Of a DNA stretch of 64,000 bases, positions 22,615 through 34,930 are shown piece after piece. The notes under the pieces were generated by a model. The model was given only the letters and a program-made list of their open reading frames with translations, was not told the origin of the DNA and ran no database searches. A program made the position numbers and the translations under genes. The stretch covers positions 124,001 through 188,000 of the forward strand of contig JAYEVF010000050.1 in NCBI GenBank assembly GCA_036346355.1, given 5' to 3'. The stretch's first letter is position 1; each line of letters begins with the position of its first letter. Origin of the DNA: Rhipidocladum racemiflorum. Lineage: Eukaryota > Streptophyta > Magnoliopsida > Poales > Poaceae.

Positions 22615-23815
22615 TCATCGAAGGTGCAGTGCGTGGTGCTGAAGTTGATGTCGCCGGGTTGTTGGAGGGGCTTGGTGTTGTGGTACGAGCGGTCGGGGCA
22701 GCGGGGTGTGCGGCGTCCAGGAGGTAGTACGCCCTGCAGAAAAGTTAGTTTTGGCCCTCGCTTGTCGTCCCTGCAATTCACGCTCAGCTTTGCAAGCAAG
22801 ATGGAATAATCGAGTCATCGAATTGTAATCTTTGTAATCTAAAATGTCTTGGATTTCTCGATTTAAACCACCTAGAAAAGCGAGCCATAGATGCTTCCTC
22901 ATTTTCAAGTAAACCACAACGCAACATGCCAATCTGTAATTCCTGATAATATTCTTCGACTGAGCTTTTACTTTGGCGTAAGCGTTGTAATTTATTAAGC
23001 AAATCTCTAGCATAATAGGAAGGAACAAATCTATGTCGCATGAGCAATTTTAAAGCCTCCCAAGTGGTGGGTATATTATGTGCATGGACACGACAATGCT
23101 CTCTCCACCAAATGGAAGCAAAATCTGTAAACTCACTAGTAGCAGCCCTAACGCGTTTATCTTCAGGAAAGTCATGGCATGCATACTTTTGATCAACTAA
23201 TAACTCCCAACTAAGGTAAGCATCGGGGTCATATTTGCCATCAAAAGTAGGTATAGTGATTTTTATTTTGGAGAACATATCGTCACGATCACGTACCTCA
23301 CGTCGTATGGGAGCACGACGCATACCTTGTTGGTTGAATCGGAGTCGACGATGGTCACGGTCGTGGTCGAAGAAGTCATCCTCTGACTCCGTGGTGTGGT
23401 GTGTATCGTTGTCACCATCTTGATCGTCCATCTCAACGCCCGGGGCTAAGGGAGCCCTAGATGTGCTAGCGAGGTGTATTGAAGCAGTCGACGTAGCGGG
23501 GCCATGCTGCATGGGTGGAACAGTCCTGGGCGCCCGTAACGCGCCGGTGTTGCTGCGAGGTGGATGACCGGGAACACCAGGGGCAGCAGCTGCAAGCACA
23601 TCAAGTCTAGACAAAATATTAGCTAAAGCAGTGTTAGTAACTCCTTGCGCGGTCTCAATGGATCGAAGCCGATCTTCTTGGAGTGACATGCGCTCATTAG
23701 TGAGTCGTACATCCTCACTAAGTCCCTCGGTAGTGGTCTTTGTTATCCGTGCAAAGTGTGCAACGATGCCCTTCGTGCGGGGAGATTGATGCAGAGAACC
23801 TTCGTCACCTGACAT
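22615..23815 (-). pseudogene. gag: CRM-B gag
   Basis: Structural capsid/nucleocapsid protein. The start Met (MSGDEGSLHQSPRTKG) lies at 23815; the equivalent start is conserved in CRM-A. The capsid-type region (PDAYLSWELLVDQKYAC, TTWEALKLLMRHRFVPSYY, VEEYYQELQIGM) is typical of plant gypsy Gag. The frame 23815-22784 shifts near 22875, where an extra G (CTAGAAAAGCGAG) occurs, and continues in 23028-22615. The zinc knuckle (CHRC...H...C) is encoded beyond, near 22500-22560, in a further frame. No other gene overlaps. Confidence 0.88.
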
Positions 23816-24927
23816 GGTTAGTATAAGAACAGCAAAATACCAGCAAGTATGAGGTTCCTATCGACTAGGGAGGTGGCTATGAATTACTCAAAACTCACTG
23901 TTTTACCAAAAGCTCTTGTAAGTTCTTACCAAACCAACAGAGATGACGTGCTACCTAGAGTGTGAAACCCGAAGAGGTGAAGTTGAGCGATTGCCAGGTG
24001 TCACAACGCTGTTCGTGGTAGTAATATGTGTAGCTTGGAAGGTTTAAAATATGTAGCACGGATTAGCTTTTTCCCACTGAACTGAAGTAAGCTGAAAAGT
24101 CGTTCAAAATCAGTACAGTGCTGGTCCTAGGCTAGATCGTACTAGAGACGCGAGCCTAAAACACCAAAGATGCCACCGAACAAAAACAAGTGGCCGCAGA
24201 GGAACAGTAGGTCTGAACAGTAGGTGAAAAACAGCACGAAAAATTCGCGTAAGATGGGGATTGTCTTAAAAGAGTAGAAACCACCTAAAAATAGGTTTGG
24301 GACAAGAAAATTTCCGGAGCGGTTCCAGACTCTTTTTTTTTTTTTTTTTGGTCCGACCCGACCTCTTCTCTGTCTGGAACCGAAACCGAACTAGCTAGCT
24401 GACTCTTTGATCTGTTTAAACCTAAACAAACTCTCGTGCTACAAAGGAGACCGAAATAGAAAAGGAAACTCTAGCGCTTAACAGGAAACCGAGCGCTATA
24501 AAAGGAGTCTATTCGGTATTAAAGATTGCTGCTGCTCTTTCTGTTCTGATTCAAACCGAGCGAAGGAAAGTGGGTTTTATATGGAAATATGTGGAGCACA
24601 ACTTGGAAACAGAAATCCGATCTAGCCTGGAGAGCACGTGTGCCGCCCGGTTTTGTTTTCTTTTGGGACGGCAGTATAGATCTGGAAAAAATACGACTCT
24701 GCGAAAAAGTGACTAGAACTCGAAACTCTAAAGATCAAAACGCTAAGACCAGCAAGCACATAATTATGTAACCGACGATTCAACAAACCAAGAACAAGTA
24801 GTTAAAGCGGGGCACAAATTGTCTTGGTTAAAGAGGAAATCCTACAATAGCAAAACTATGGTGGCTGTTTTCTGACTTTAGGTAATAAACAAAAAGCTAA
24901 AGAACTCTCACCGAGCAACCTGGAGAA
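23816..24927 (-). other. CRM-B untranslated leader
   Basis: About 1.1 kb between the PBS and the gag start, with no credible coding frame. It holds a run of 17 T at 24333-24349 (poly-A in element sense) about 520 bases upstream of gag. CRM-A has an A-rich/purine block at a similar distance. It presumably carries packaging or translation signals, which cannot be defined from sequence alone. Confidence 0.7.
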
Positions 24928-24939
24928 TCTGATACCACT
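24928..24939 (-). promoter_or_regulatory. CRM-B primer binding site
   Basis: The minus strand reads TGGTATCAGA directly after a 2-nt AG spacer from the LTR end at 24940. It is complementary to the 3' end of initiator methionine tRNA, the usual primer of plant Ty3/gypsy elements. The same arrangement occurs in CRM-A. Confidence 0.88.
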
Positions 24940-25780
24940 TGATAGGACTTGAGTGCCCGATCTTTCGGTGGAGGGATAACTATCGATTGGCGTTGGAGAA
25001 GACTCTCACGATCCGACTACGCACGAACAAGTCGATGGCGCCTTAGCAATCGCTGAACCTACTCCGCGTGGTTATTGATCCTGCTAGGTAGCCGAGATCA
25101 ACCTGAACACGAAGTTCAATTCTTGTTGGTAATCGAAGAACAAACAAGAACAAGTAAAAACAATCTGAAGTATGAGAGAAAGTGGAGACGAATTGAGATT
25201 CTATTAAAGTCTTCACAAGGTGGCTATCTAGCACAACTTGAAGAAGAAAGTTTGCACACGGCTAAACTCAATCAACAAAATCTGAGTTCTAAGGGAGGGA
25301 CGACAGGGGTATATAAAGGGGAGAAGGGGAGGCGCCCATATGGCAGCCAAGGGGGAGGGCGCACATGCAGCCCAAAACAGGAGGAAAATCCGCCCTCTTT
25401 TCCTTCTTAACAAAGCTTCCTAAAATACAAAAGGAAAGAAATAAAAGAGAATTTCATGGCGCCTTGATCTGATTTCGGTCCTTCAAAAGGAAAGGAAACT
25501 CTTTCCTCCTTTCCTTCTTGGTAGTATTTCGCATGTGCTTGTTTTCCTCTTTGACTTTGTCTTCGAATCCCTCGCACATGATGACCGAGCTTGATCTTCT
25601 CCTTGGTTTCTAAGAACAATAAAATCATCACAAGAATTAACTAGCAATCCATTCTGTGAATTAGTTGTATACAAACTTAGAAACGAGTTGACCTGATAAT
25701 TGAGCTGACGTGCTTTGGCACGAGTAATTGGTCCTTGCACAGATGGCTCATTTGTGTTCATGGAAGAGATGTCCTCATCA
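24940..25780 (-). repeat. CRM-B 5' LTR
   Basis: 841 bp, same termini as 18144-18984. Differences noticed: CCTCG against CTGCG near 25570, AAACGAG against AAGCGAG near 25681, and TGACG against TGGCG near 25707. TATA-like GTATATAAAG on the plus strand (TTTATATAC in element sense) lies at 25307-25318. Right of 25780 the sequence continues into an older LTR-A. Confidence 0.93.
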
Positions 25781-26448
25781 AAAGTTGGGGTTCGATACAA
25801 GGAGCTTGTTAGGCGGCTGTTGAGCACGTCTAAAAGACTCAAATAGTAGCAAAAGGCTAAACTATCAAATAACCAAAACCCAAGTTATTTTGGGGGACTA
25901 CCTAGCTATATATAGGAGAAATAAGAGGCCAAAACCATGCTTGGGGCGTCCAAAACACATTCATGGCAGAATAGGACTCGTATTCCTAGTTTGTCTCGGA
26001 TTTGGAAAGATGACCGAATTTGTTTTGCATATTCCCGTTGACTCGGTAGGAATTTGGAGGTGGGGCCGGATCCGTTGGAAAGAGGACGTCGAAACCTTTC
26101 AAACCAGTACTCATAGACCTCAAACACCCTTGTGGATCAAAAAGTTATGGTCGTTTTAAGTTGGTGCTGTCCCGGAGGCCGAATCCGAGTTGAAGTTGTG
26201 CACGGAAGAATTGGCTTCATGCTTGACTTTTGGGAGTCCTTCTCCTTGGTTCCTAAGGACAATAAAATCATTACAAGGATTAAATAGCATTCCATTCATT
26301 AAATTATTTGTATGCAACCCGAGGAACGCATTCACCTGGCAATTGAATTGACGTCTTGTGAGCTCGCGTAATTGGCCCTTGTATTATATTGTTGATTTCA
26401 ATTGGGTTTGTAGACATGGCCGTATCCATGGTAGTGATGTCCTCATCA
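25781..26448 (-). mobile_element. Truncated CRM-A LTR remnant
   Basis: It starts AAAGTTGGGGTTCGATACAA, about 255 bp inside an LTR-A, and runs to the normal edge GATGTCCTCATCA at 26448, next to inverted satellite. The outer 255 bp that should lie left of the CRM-B insertion are absent: CRM-B is bordered there by forward satellite. It marks the boundary where satellite orientation switches. Confidence 0.88.
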
Positions 26449-28159
26449 GAGTCGGATGAGCCCAAACTGCTCGCTGAAATGAGCTACCGCAAACATGAAG
26501 TCCATTCGGGTTGATTGACACTCAGATTCATCTTATGCGTCGTTTTCTTGTGAAAATCCATGCACCATACAATACTCGTCGCGGAGGAATGTTTATACGA
26601 CCGAGAAGATTCAAAACGCATGCCGAAATGCGCTTGGGCGTATATGAAGTTCGTTCGGCATGTTTAGAACAATGTTGTGTTTTGTGCACCATTCTGGTAC
26701 GCGTGTCGTTTACATTACAATTAGGGACCCATTGTGCACGAATGTTTAGGTTCTAGTCGGACGTACTCGAAACGTTTGCCGAAACGGGCTAGGGCACATA
26801 TGAAGCCCATCGGGGAGTTTGAGACTCAGTTTTCGTACGTGCATCATTTTCGTTCGGACGCAGCTTGCGGTACCCCTTGTGACCCGTCGCGGAGGCATGT
26901 TTCACACTCACTCGGACGTATTCGAATTGAATGCAGAATTGTGCTGAGATGCACAAGCGAACATCGTAAGTTAATTCTGGGTGTTTGGCACTCAGTTTCG
27001 CTTCGTACATCGCTTTCAATTTTTTTAGCCAAGGAACTCGTCGTTGTGGAATATTTCACGCCGACTCGGACGGATTCGAAATGCATGCCTAAATGAGCTA
27101 CAAAACATACGAATTGCATTCGGTGTGCTTGGCACCCGGCTCCTTTCATCTATCATTTTTGATTCGTGCCGCAATGTTTCATTTTGGCGTGTAAGGATGC
27201 AGCGTGTAAGGTGTTGCCACAATGTTCCATTTTTGCATCATTTTAGCGTGTGTGCTGCTTGCCACAATGTTTCATTTCGTATCATTTCCATTTTAAGTAT
27301 GGCTGCCGCTGCACAGTGCCCGGTGGGTCCCGTCGTGGATGATGTCTGACAGACCTACTCGAATGGATTCGAAACAAATGACGAAAAGCGGCAGCAAACA
27401 TCATAAGTTCTTTCGGGGCGTTTGGCACTCAGTTCTGTTTCGTGCATCGGTTTCGTTCGTATTCGGCTTAGATTACCCGTCATGGTGGAATAATTGGCAC
27501 CGACTCGGACATATTCGAAATGCATGCCAAAATGAGTTAAAGCGCATATGAATTCCAATCGGTGTGTTCGGCACCTACTTTCATATCGCGCAACGTTTTC
27601 GAACGGGCGCCGCTTGTAGTATTCGTCAGACTCATCGTGGAGAAACGTTTCACAACAACTCGGACGGACTCGAAATGCATGCCGAAATGTGCTTGGGCGT
27701 ATATGAAGTTCATTCGGCATGATTGGAACAAATTTTCGTTTTGCGCACCGCTTTGGTACGCGCGTAGTTGAAAGTGCCATTAGGGACCCGTCGTTCATGA
27801 ATGTTTCGCATCGACTCGGACGTGCTCGAAATGCTTGTTGAAATGGGACAGGGCATGTATGAAGTCCATTCGGGGAGTTTGACACCAATTTTCCTTTCGG
27901 GCATCGTTTCCGTCCGGACGCAGCTTGCAGTAGTACACATTGCGACCCGTCGCGGAGGGATGTTTCACACTCACTCGGACGTATTCGAAATGAATTCGGA
28001 ATTGTGCTGAAATGCACGTAAAGCCCACGCGCGGAGTTTGGCCTACATTTTCGTTTCGTGCATCGTTTTGATACGCACGCAGCTTGAAGTACCCGTCGGC
28101 ACCTATCGCGGAGAAATGCTTCGCACCGACCCGGATGCAACAGAAATGCATGCCGAAAT

Positions 28160-29988
28160 GAGGTTGGGCACACATGAACTCTATTCAGGGTGTCTGCACA
28201 AGCTTTCTTTTCGTACTCGTTCTGGCACGAACGTGACTTATAGTACCATTTGTCGTGTAGGTTTCGCACCGAGTCGGATGAGCCCAAACTGCTCGCTGAA
28301 ATGAGCTACCGCAAACATGAAGTCCATTCGGGTTGATTGACACTCAGCTTCATCTTATGCGTTGTTTTCTTGTGAAAATCCATGCACCATACAATACTCG
28401 TCGCGGAGGAATGTTTCGCACGACCCGAGAAGATTCAAAACGCATGCCGAAATGCGCTTGGGCGTATATGAAGTTCGTTCGGCATGTTTGGAACAATGTT
28501 GTGTTTTGTGCACCCTTCTGGTACGCGTGTCGTTTACATTACAATTAGGGACCCATTGTGCACGAATGTTTAGGTTCTAGTCGGACGTACTCGAAACGTT
28601 TGCCGAAATGGGCTAGGGCACATATGAAGCCCATCGGGGAGTTTGAGACCCAGTTTCGTTACGTGCATCATTTTCGTTCGGACGCAGCTTGCGGTACCCC
28701 TTGTGACCCGTCGCGGAGGCATGTTTCACACTCACTCGGACGTATTCGAATTGAATGCAGAATTGTGCTGAGATGCACAAGCGAACATCGTAAGTTAATT
28801 CTGGGTGTTTGGCACTCAGTTTCGCTTCGTGCATCGCTTTCAATTTTTTTAGCCTAGGAACTCGTCGTTGTGGAATATTTCACGCCGACTCGGACGGATT
28901 CGAAATGCATGCCTAAATGAGCTACAACACATACGAATTGCATTCGGTGTGCTTGGCACCCGGCTCCATTTCGTCCATCATTTTCGATTCGTGCCGCAAT
29001 GTTTCATTTTGAAGTGTAAGGATGCAGCGTGTAAGGTGTTGCCACAATGTTCCATTTCGTGCATCATTTTCGGCGTGTGTGCTGCTTGCCACAATGTTTC
29101 ATTTCGTGCATCATTTCCATTTTCCTATGGCTGCCGCTGCACAGTGCCCGTTGGGACCCGTCGTGGATTATGTTTTTCAGACCTACTCGAATGGATTCGA
29201 AACAAATGACGAAAAGCGGCAGCAAAGATCATAAGTTCTTTCGAGGCGTTTGGCACTGAGTTCAGTTTCGTGCATCGATTCCGTTCGTATTCGGCTTAGA
29301 TTACCCGTCGTGGTGGAATATTTGGCACTGACTCGGACATATTTGAAATGCATGCCAAAATGAGTTAAAGCACATATGAATTCCAATCGGTGTGTTCGGC
29401 ACCTAGTTTCATATCGCGCATAGCGTTTTGAGCAGGCGCCGCTTGTAGTATTCGTTCGTACTCATCGTGGAGAAACGTTTCACAACAACTCGGACGGAAT
29501 CGAAATGCAAGCCGAAATGTGCTTGGGCGTATATGAAGTTCATTCGGCATGATTGGAACAAATTTATGTTTTGCGCACAGCTTTGGTACGCGCGTAGTTG
29601 AAAGTGCCATTAGGGACCCGTCATTCATGAATGTTTCGCATCGACTCGGACGTGCTCGAAATGCTTGTTGAAATGGGACAGGGCATTTATGAAGTCCATT
29701 CGGGGAGTTTGACACCAATTTTCCTTTCGGGCATCGTTTCCGTCCGGAAGCATCTTGCAGTAGTACACATTGCGACCCGTCGCGGAGGGATGTTTCACAC
29801 TCCCTCGGACGTATTCGAAATGAATTCGGAATTGTGTTGAAATGCACGTAAAGCCCACGCGCGGAGTTGGCCTACATTTTCGTTTCTTGCATCGTTTTGA
29901 TACGCACGCAGCTTGAAGTACCCGTCGGCACCTATCGCGGAGAAATGCTTCGCACCAACCCGGATGCAACAGAAATGCATGCCGAAAT
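28160..29988 (-). repeat. Inverted HOR unit (1829 bp)
   Basis: Complete M11-M1 in reverse order, collinear with the forward reference after reverse complementing. The M6 triplication lies near 28985-29130. Confidence 0.9.
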
Positions 29989-31815
29989 GAGGTTGGGCAC
30001 ACATGAACTCTATTCAGGGTGTCTGCACAAGCTTTCTTTTCGTACTCGTTCTGGCATGAACGTGACTTATAGTACCATTTGTTGTGTAGGTTTCGCACCG
30101 AGTGGGATGAGCCCAAATTGCTCGCTGAAATGAGCTACCGCAAACATGAAGTCCATTCGTGTTGATTGACACTCAGCTTCATCTTATGCGTCGTTTTCTT
30201 GTGAAAATCCATGCACCATACAGTACTCGTCGCGGAGGAATGTTTCGCACGACCCGGGAAGATTCAAGACGCATGCTTATGCGCTTGGGCGTATATGAAG
30301 TTCGTTCGGCATGTTTGGAACAATGTTGTGTTTTGTGCACCATTCTGGTACGTGTGTAGTTTACATTACAATTAGGGACCCGTTGTGCACGAATGTTTAG
30401 CTTCTATTCGGACGTACTCGAAACGCTTGCCGAAACGGGCTAGGGCACATATGAAGCCCATCGGGGACTTTGAGACCCAGTTTCGTTACGTGCATCGTTT
30501 TCGTTCGGACGCAGCTTGCGGTACCCCTTGTGACCCGTCGCGGAGGCATGTTTCACACTCACTCGGACCTATTCGAATTGAATGCAGAATTGTGCTGAGA
30601 TGCACAAGAGAACATCGTAAGTTAATTCTGGGTGTTTGGCAGTCAGTTTAAACCCCGTGCATCGCTTTCAATTTTTCAGCCTAGGAACTCGTCGTTGTGG
30701 AATATTTCACGCCGACTCGGACGGATTCGAAATGCATGCCTAAATGAGCTACAACACATACGAATTGCATTCGGTGTGCTTGGCACCCGGCTCCATTTCG
30801 TCCATCATTTTCGATTCGTGCCGCATTGTTTCATTTTGGCGTGTAAGGATGCAGCGTGTAAGGTGTTGCCACAATGTTCCATTTCGTTCATCATTTTCGG
30901 CGTGTGTGCTGCTTGCCACAATGTTTCATTTCGTGCATCATTTCCATTTTCGTATGGCTGCCGCTGCACGCGTGCCCGTTGGGACCCGTCCTGGATGATG
31001 TTTTTCAGACCTACTCGAATGGATTCGAAACAAATGACGAAAAGCGGCAGCAAACATCATAAGTTCTTTCGGGGCGTTTGGCACTCAGTTCTGTTTCGTG
31101 CATCGATTCCGTTCGTATTCGGCTTAGATTACCCGTCGTGGTGGAATATTTGGCACCGACTCGGACATATTCGAAATGCATGCCAAAATGAGTTAAAGCA
31201 CATATGAATTCCAATCGGTGTGTTCGGCACCTAATTTCATATCGCGCAACGTTTTCGAACAGGCGCCGCTTGTAGTATTCGTTCGTACTCATCGTGGAGA
31301 AACGTTTCACAACAACTCGGATGGACTCGAAATGCATGTCGAAATGTGCATGGGCGTATATGAAGTTCATTCGGCATGATTGGAACAAATTTTCGTTTTG
31401 CGCACCGCTTTGGTACGCGCGTAGTTGAAAGTGCCATTAGGGACCCGTCGTTCATGAATGTTTCGCATCGACTAGGACGTGCTCGAAATGCTTGTTGAAA
31501 TGGGACAGGGCATGTATGAAGTCCATTCGGGGAGTTTGACACCAATTTTCCTTTCGGGCATCGTTTCCGTCCGGAAGCGTCTTGCAGTAGTACACATTGC
31601 GACCCGTCGCGGAGGAATGTTTCACACTCACTCGGACGTATTCGAAATGAATTCGGAATTGTGCTGAAATGCACGTAAAGCCCACGCGCGGAGTTGGCCT
31701 ACATTTTCGTTTCGTGCATCGTTTTGATACGCACGCAGCTTGAAGTACCCGTCAGCACCTATCTCGGAGAAATGCTTTGCACCGACCCGGATGCAACAGA
31801 AATGCCTGCCGAAAT
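29989..31815 (-). repeat. Inverted HOR unit (1827 bp)
   Basis: Complete. It carries local oddities: GTTTAAACCCCGTGC near 30647 where others read GTTTCGCTTCGTGC, and GCACGCGTGCCCG near 30966. Confidence 0.9.
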
Positions 31816-34155
31816 GAGGTTGGGCACACATGAACTCTATTCAGGGTGTCTGCACAAGCTTTCTTTTCGTACTCGTTCTGGCATGAACATGACTTATAGT
31901 ACCATTTGTTGTGTAGGTTTCGCACCGAGTGGGATGAGCCCAAATTGCTCGCTGAAATGAGCTACCGCAAACATGAAGTCCATTCGGGTTGATTGACACT
32001 CAGCTTCATCTTATGCGTCGTTTTCTTGTGAAAATCCATGCACCATACCGTACTCGTCGCGGAGGAATGTTTCGCACGACCCGGGAAGATTCAAAACGCA
32101 TGCCAAAATGCGCTTGGGCGTATATGAAGTTCGTTCGGCATGTTTGGAACAATGTTGTGTTTTGTGCACCATTCTTGTACGCGTGTAGTTTACATTACAA
32201 TTAGGGACCCGTTGTGCATGAATGTTTAGCTTCTAGTCGGACGTACTCGAAACGCTTGCCGAAATGGGCTAGGGCACATATGAAGCCCATCGGGGACTTT
32301 GAGAGCCAATTTCGTTACGTGCATCGTTTTCGTTCGGACGCAGCTTGCGGTACCCCTTGTGACCCGTCGCGGAGGCATGTTTCACACTCACTCGGACCTA
32401 TTCGAATTGAATGCAGAATTGTGCTGAGATGCACAAGCGAACATCGTAAGTTAATTCTGGGTGTTTGGCACTCAGTTTCGCTTCGTGCATCGCTTTCAAT
32501 TTTTTCAGCCTACGAACTCGTCGTTGTGGAATATTTCACGCCGACTCGGACGGATTCGAAATGCATGCCTAAATGAGCTACAACACATACGAATTGCATT
32601 CGGTGTGCTTGGCACCCGGCTCCATTTCGTCCATCATTTTTGATTCGTGCCGCAATGTTTCATTTTGGCGTGTAAGGATGCAGCGTGTAAGGTGTTGCCA
32701 CAATGTTCCATTTCGTGCATCATTTTCGGCGTGTGTGCTGCTTGCCATAATGTTTCATTTCGTGCATCATTTCCATTTTCGTATGGCTGCCGCTGCACAT
32801 TGCCCGTTGGGACCCGTCGTGGATGATGTTTTTCAGACCTAATCGAATGGATTCGAAACAAATGACGAAAAGCGGCAGCAAACATCATAAGTTCTTTCGG
32901 GGTGTTTGGCACTCAGTTCTGTTTCGTGCATCGATTCCGTTCGTATTCGGCTTAGAATACCTGTCGTGGTGGAATATTTGGCACCGACTCGGACATATTC
33001 GAAATGCATGCCAAAATGAGTTAAAGCACATATGAATTCCAATCGGTGTGTTCGGCACTCAGTTTCATATCACGCAACGTTTTCGAACGGGCGCCGCTTG
33101 TAGTATTCGTTCGTACTCATCGTGGAGAAACGTTTCACAACAACTCGGACGGACTCAAAATGCATGCCGAAATGTGCTTGGGCGTATATGAAGTTCATTC
33201 GGCACGATTGGAACAAATTTTCGTTTTGCGCAACGCTTTGGTACGCGCGTAGTTGAAATTGCCATTAGGGACCCGTCATTCACGAATGTTTCGCATCGAC
33301 CCTGCCGCTGCACAGTGCCCGTTGGGACCCGTCGTGGATGATGTTTTTCAGACCTACTCGAATGGATTCGAAACAAATGATGAAAAGCGGCAGCAAACAT
33401 CATAAGTTCTTTCGGGCGTTTGGCACTCAGTTCTGTTTCGTGCATCGGTTCCGTTCGTATTCGGCTGAGATTACCCGTCGTGGTGGAATATTTGGCATCG
33501 ACTCGGATATATTCGAAATGCATGCTAAAATGAGTTAAAGCACATATGAATTCCAATCGGTGTGTTCGGCACTCAGTTTCATATCGCAACGCTTTCGAGC
33601 AGGCGCCGCTTGTAGTATTCGTCAGACTCATCGTGGAGAAACGTTTCACATCAACTCGGACGGACTTGAAATGCATGCCGAAATGTGCTTGGGCGTATAT
33701 GAAGTTCATTCGGCATGATTGGAACAAATTTTCGTTTTAGGCAACGCTTTGGTACGCGCGTAGTTGAAAGTGCCATTAGGGACCCGTCGTTCACGAATGT
33801 TTCGCATCGACTCGGACGTGCTCGAAATGCTTGTTGAAATGGGACAGGGCATGTATGAAGTCCATTCGGGGAGTTTGACACCAATTTTCCTTTCGGGCAT
33901 CGTTTCCGTCCGGACGCAGCTTGCAGTACTACACATTGCGACCCGTCGCGGAGGGATGTTTCACACTCACTCGGACGTATTCGAAATGAATTCGGAATTG
34001 TGCTGAAATGGACATAAAGCCCACCCGCGGAGTTTGGCCTACATTTTCGTTTCGTGCATTGTTTTGATACGCACGCAGCTTGAAGTACCCGTCGGCACCT
34101 ATCACGGAGAAATGCTTCGCACCGACCCGGATGCAACAGAAATGCATGCCGAAAT
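31816..34155 (-). repeat. Inverted HOR unit with an internal partial duplication (2340 bp)
   Basis: About 513 bp longer than normal. At about 33300-33303 M3 sequence (CGCATCGAC) is joined to M6 (CTGCCGCTGCACAGTG); M6-M5-M4 is then repeated before M3-M2-M1 follows. This is an internal duplication of about 3.3 monomers, the reciprocal type of event to the M9-M3 deletion at 17204. Confidence 0.88.
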
Positions 34156-34925
34156 GAGGTTGGGCACACATGAACTCTATTCAGGGTGTCTGCACAAGCT
34201 TTCTTTTCGTACTCGTTCTGGCACGAACGTGACTTATAGTACCATTTGTCGTGTAGGTTTCGCACCGAGTCGGATGAGCCCAAATTGCCCGCTGAAATGA
34301 GCTTCCGCAAACATGAAGTCCATTCGGGTTGATTGACATTGAGCTTCATCTTATGCGTCGTTTTCTTGTGAAAATCCATGCACCATACAGTACTCGTCAC
34401 GGAGGAATGTTTCGTACGACCCGGGAAGATTCAAAACGCATGTCGAAATGCGCTTGGGCGTATAGGAAGTTCGTTCGGCTTGTTTGGAACAATGTTGTGT
34501 TTTGTGCACCATTCGGGTACGCGTGTAGTTTACATTACAATTAGGGACCCGTTGTGCATGAATGTTTAGCTTCTAGTCGGACGTACTTGAAACGCTTGCC
34601 GAAACGGGCTAGGGCACATATGAAGCCCATTCGGGGAGTTTGAGACCCAGTTTCGTTACGTGCATCGTTTTCGTTCGGACGAAGCTTGCGGTACCCCTTG
34701 TGACCCATCGCGGAGGCATGTTTCACACTCACTCGGACGTATTCGAATTGAATGCAGAATTGTGCTGAGATGCACAAGCGAACATCGTAAGTTAATTCTG
34801 GGTGTTTGGCACTCAGTTTCGCTTCGTGCATCGCTTTCAATTTTTTCAGCCTAGGAACTCGTCGTTGTGGAATATTTCACGCCGACTCGGACGGATTCGA
34901 AATGCATGCCTAAATGATCTACAAC

Positions 34926-34930
34926 ACATA
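34926..34930. other. Target-site duplication (left) of the solo LTR
   Basis: ACATA before the LTR start at 34931 is repeated at 47501-47505 after its end. The interrupted satellite normally reads CAACACATACGAATTGC, so both copies are accounted for. Confidence 0.88.

Larger units (their letters stand above)
18144..25780 (-). mobile_element. CRM-B retrotransposon, both LTRs present, coding region decayed
   Basis: A 7.6-kb minus-strand element. 5' LTR 24940-25780, PBS just inside it, leader, gag start at 23815, pol from about 22470 to 18985, polypurine tract, and 3' LTR 18144-18984. LTRs are 841 bp each; I noticed about four differences between them, pointing to a young element. The flanks do not match: the left 5 bp are GAAAC (satellite), the right 5 bp AAAGT (inside an LTR-A remnant). 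Either a target-site duplication was lost, or the element was assembled by LTR-LTR recombination between two insertions. gag and pol carry several frameshifts, so it is non-autonomous as written. Confidence 0.93.
26449..34930 (-). repeat. Satellite array, inverted block
   Basis: Same HOR as 1-18143 but reverse-complemented: reading left to right the order is M11 down to M1. Unit ends (M1/M11 border) lie at 28159, 29988, 31815 and 34155, giving units of 1829, 1827 and 2340 bp. The block opens inside M11 and is interrupted at 34930 inside M7 by the solo LTR. Frames of up to 310 codons exist, but they span several monomers and have no gene-like features. Confidence 0.95.

Noticed and set aside
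27355..28287. Long open frames in the satellite (up to 310 codons here; 242 codons at 8253-8981; many 60-190 codon frames on both strands)
   Set aside because: They recur once per HOR, span several monomers, exist on both strands and vary with each small indel. They have no recognisable domains. They follow from low stop density in the monomer and its period.
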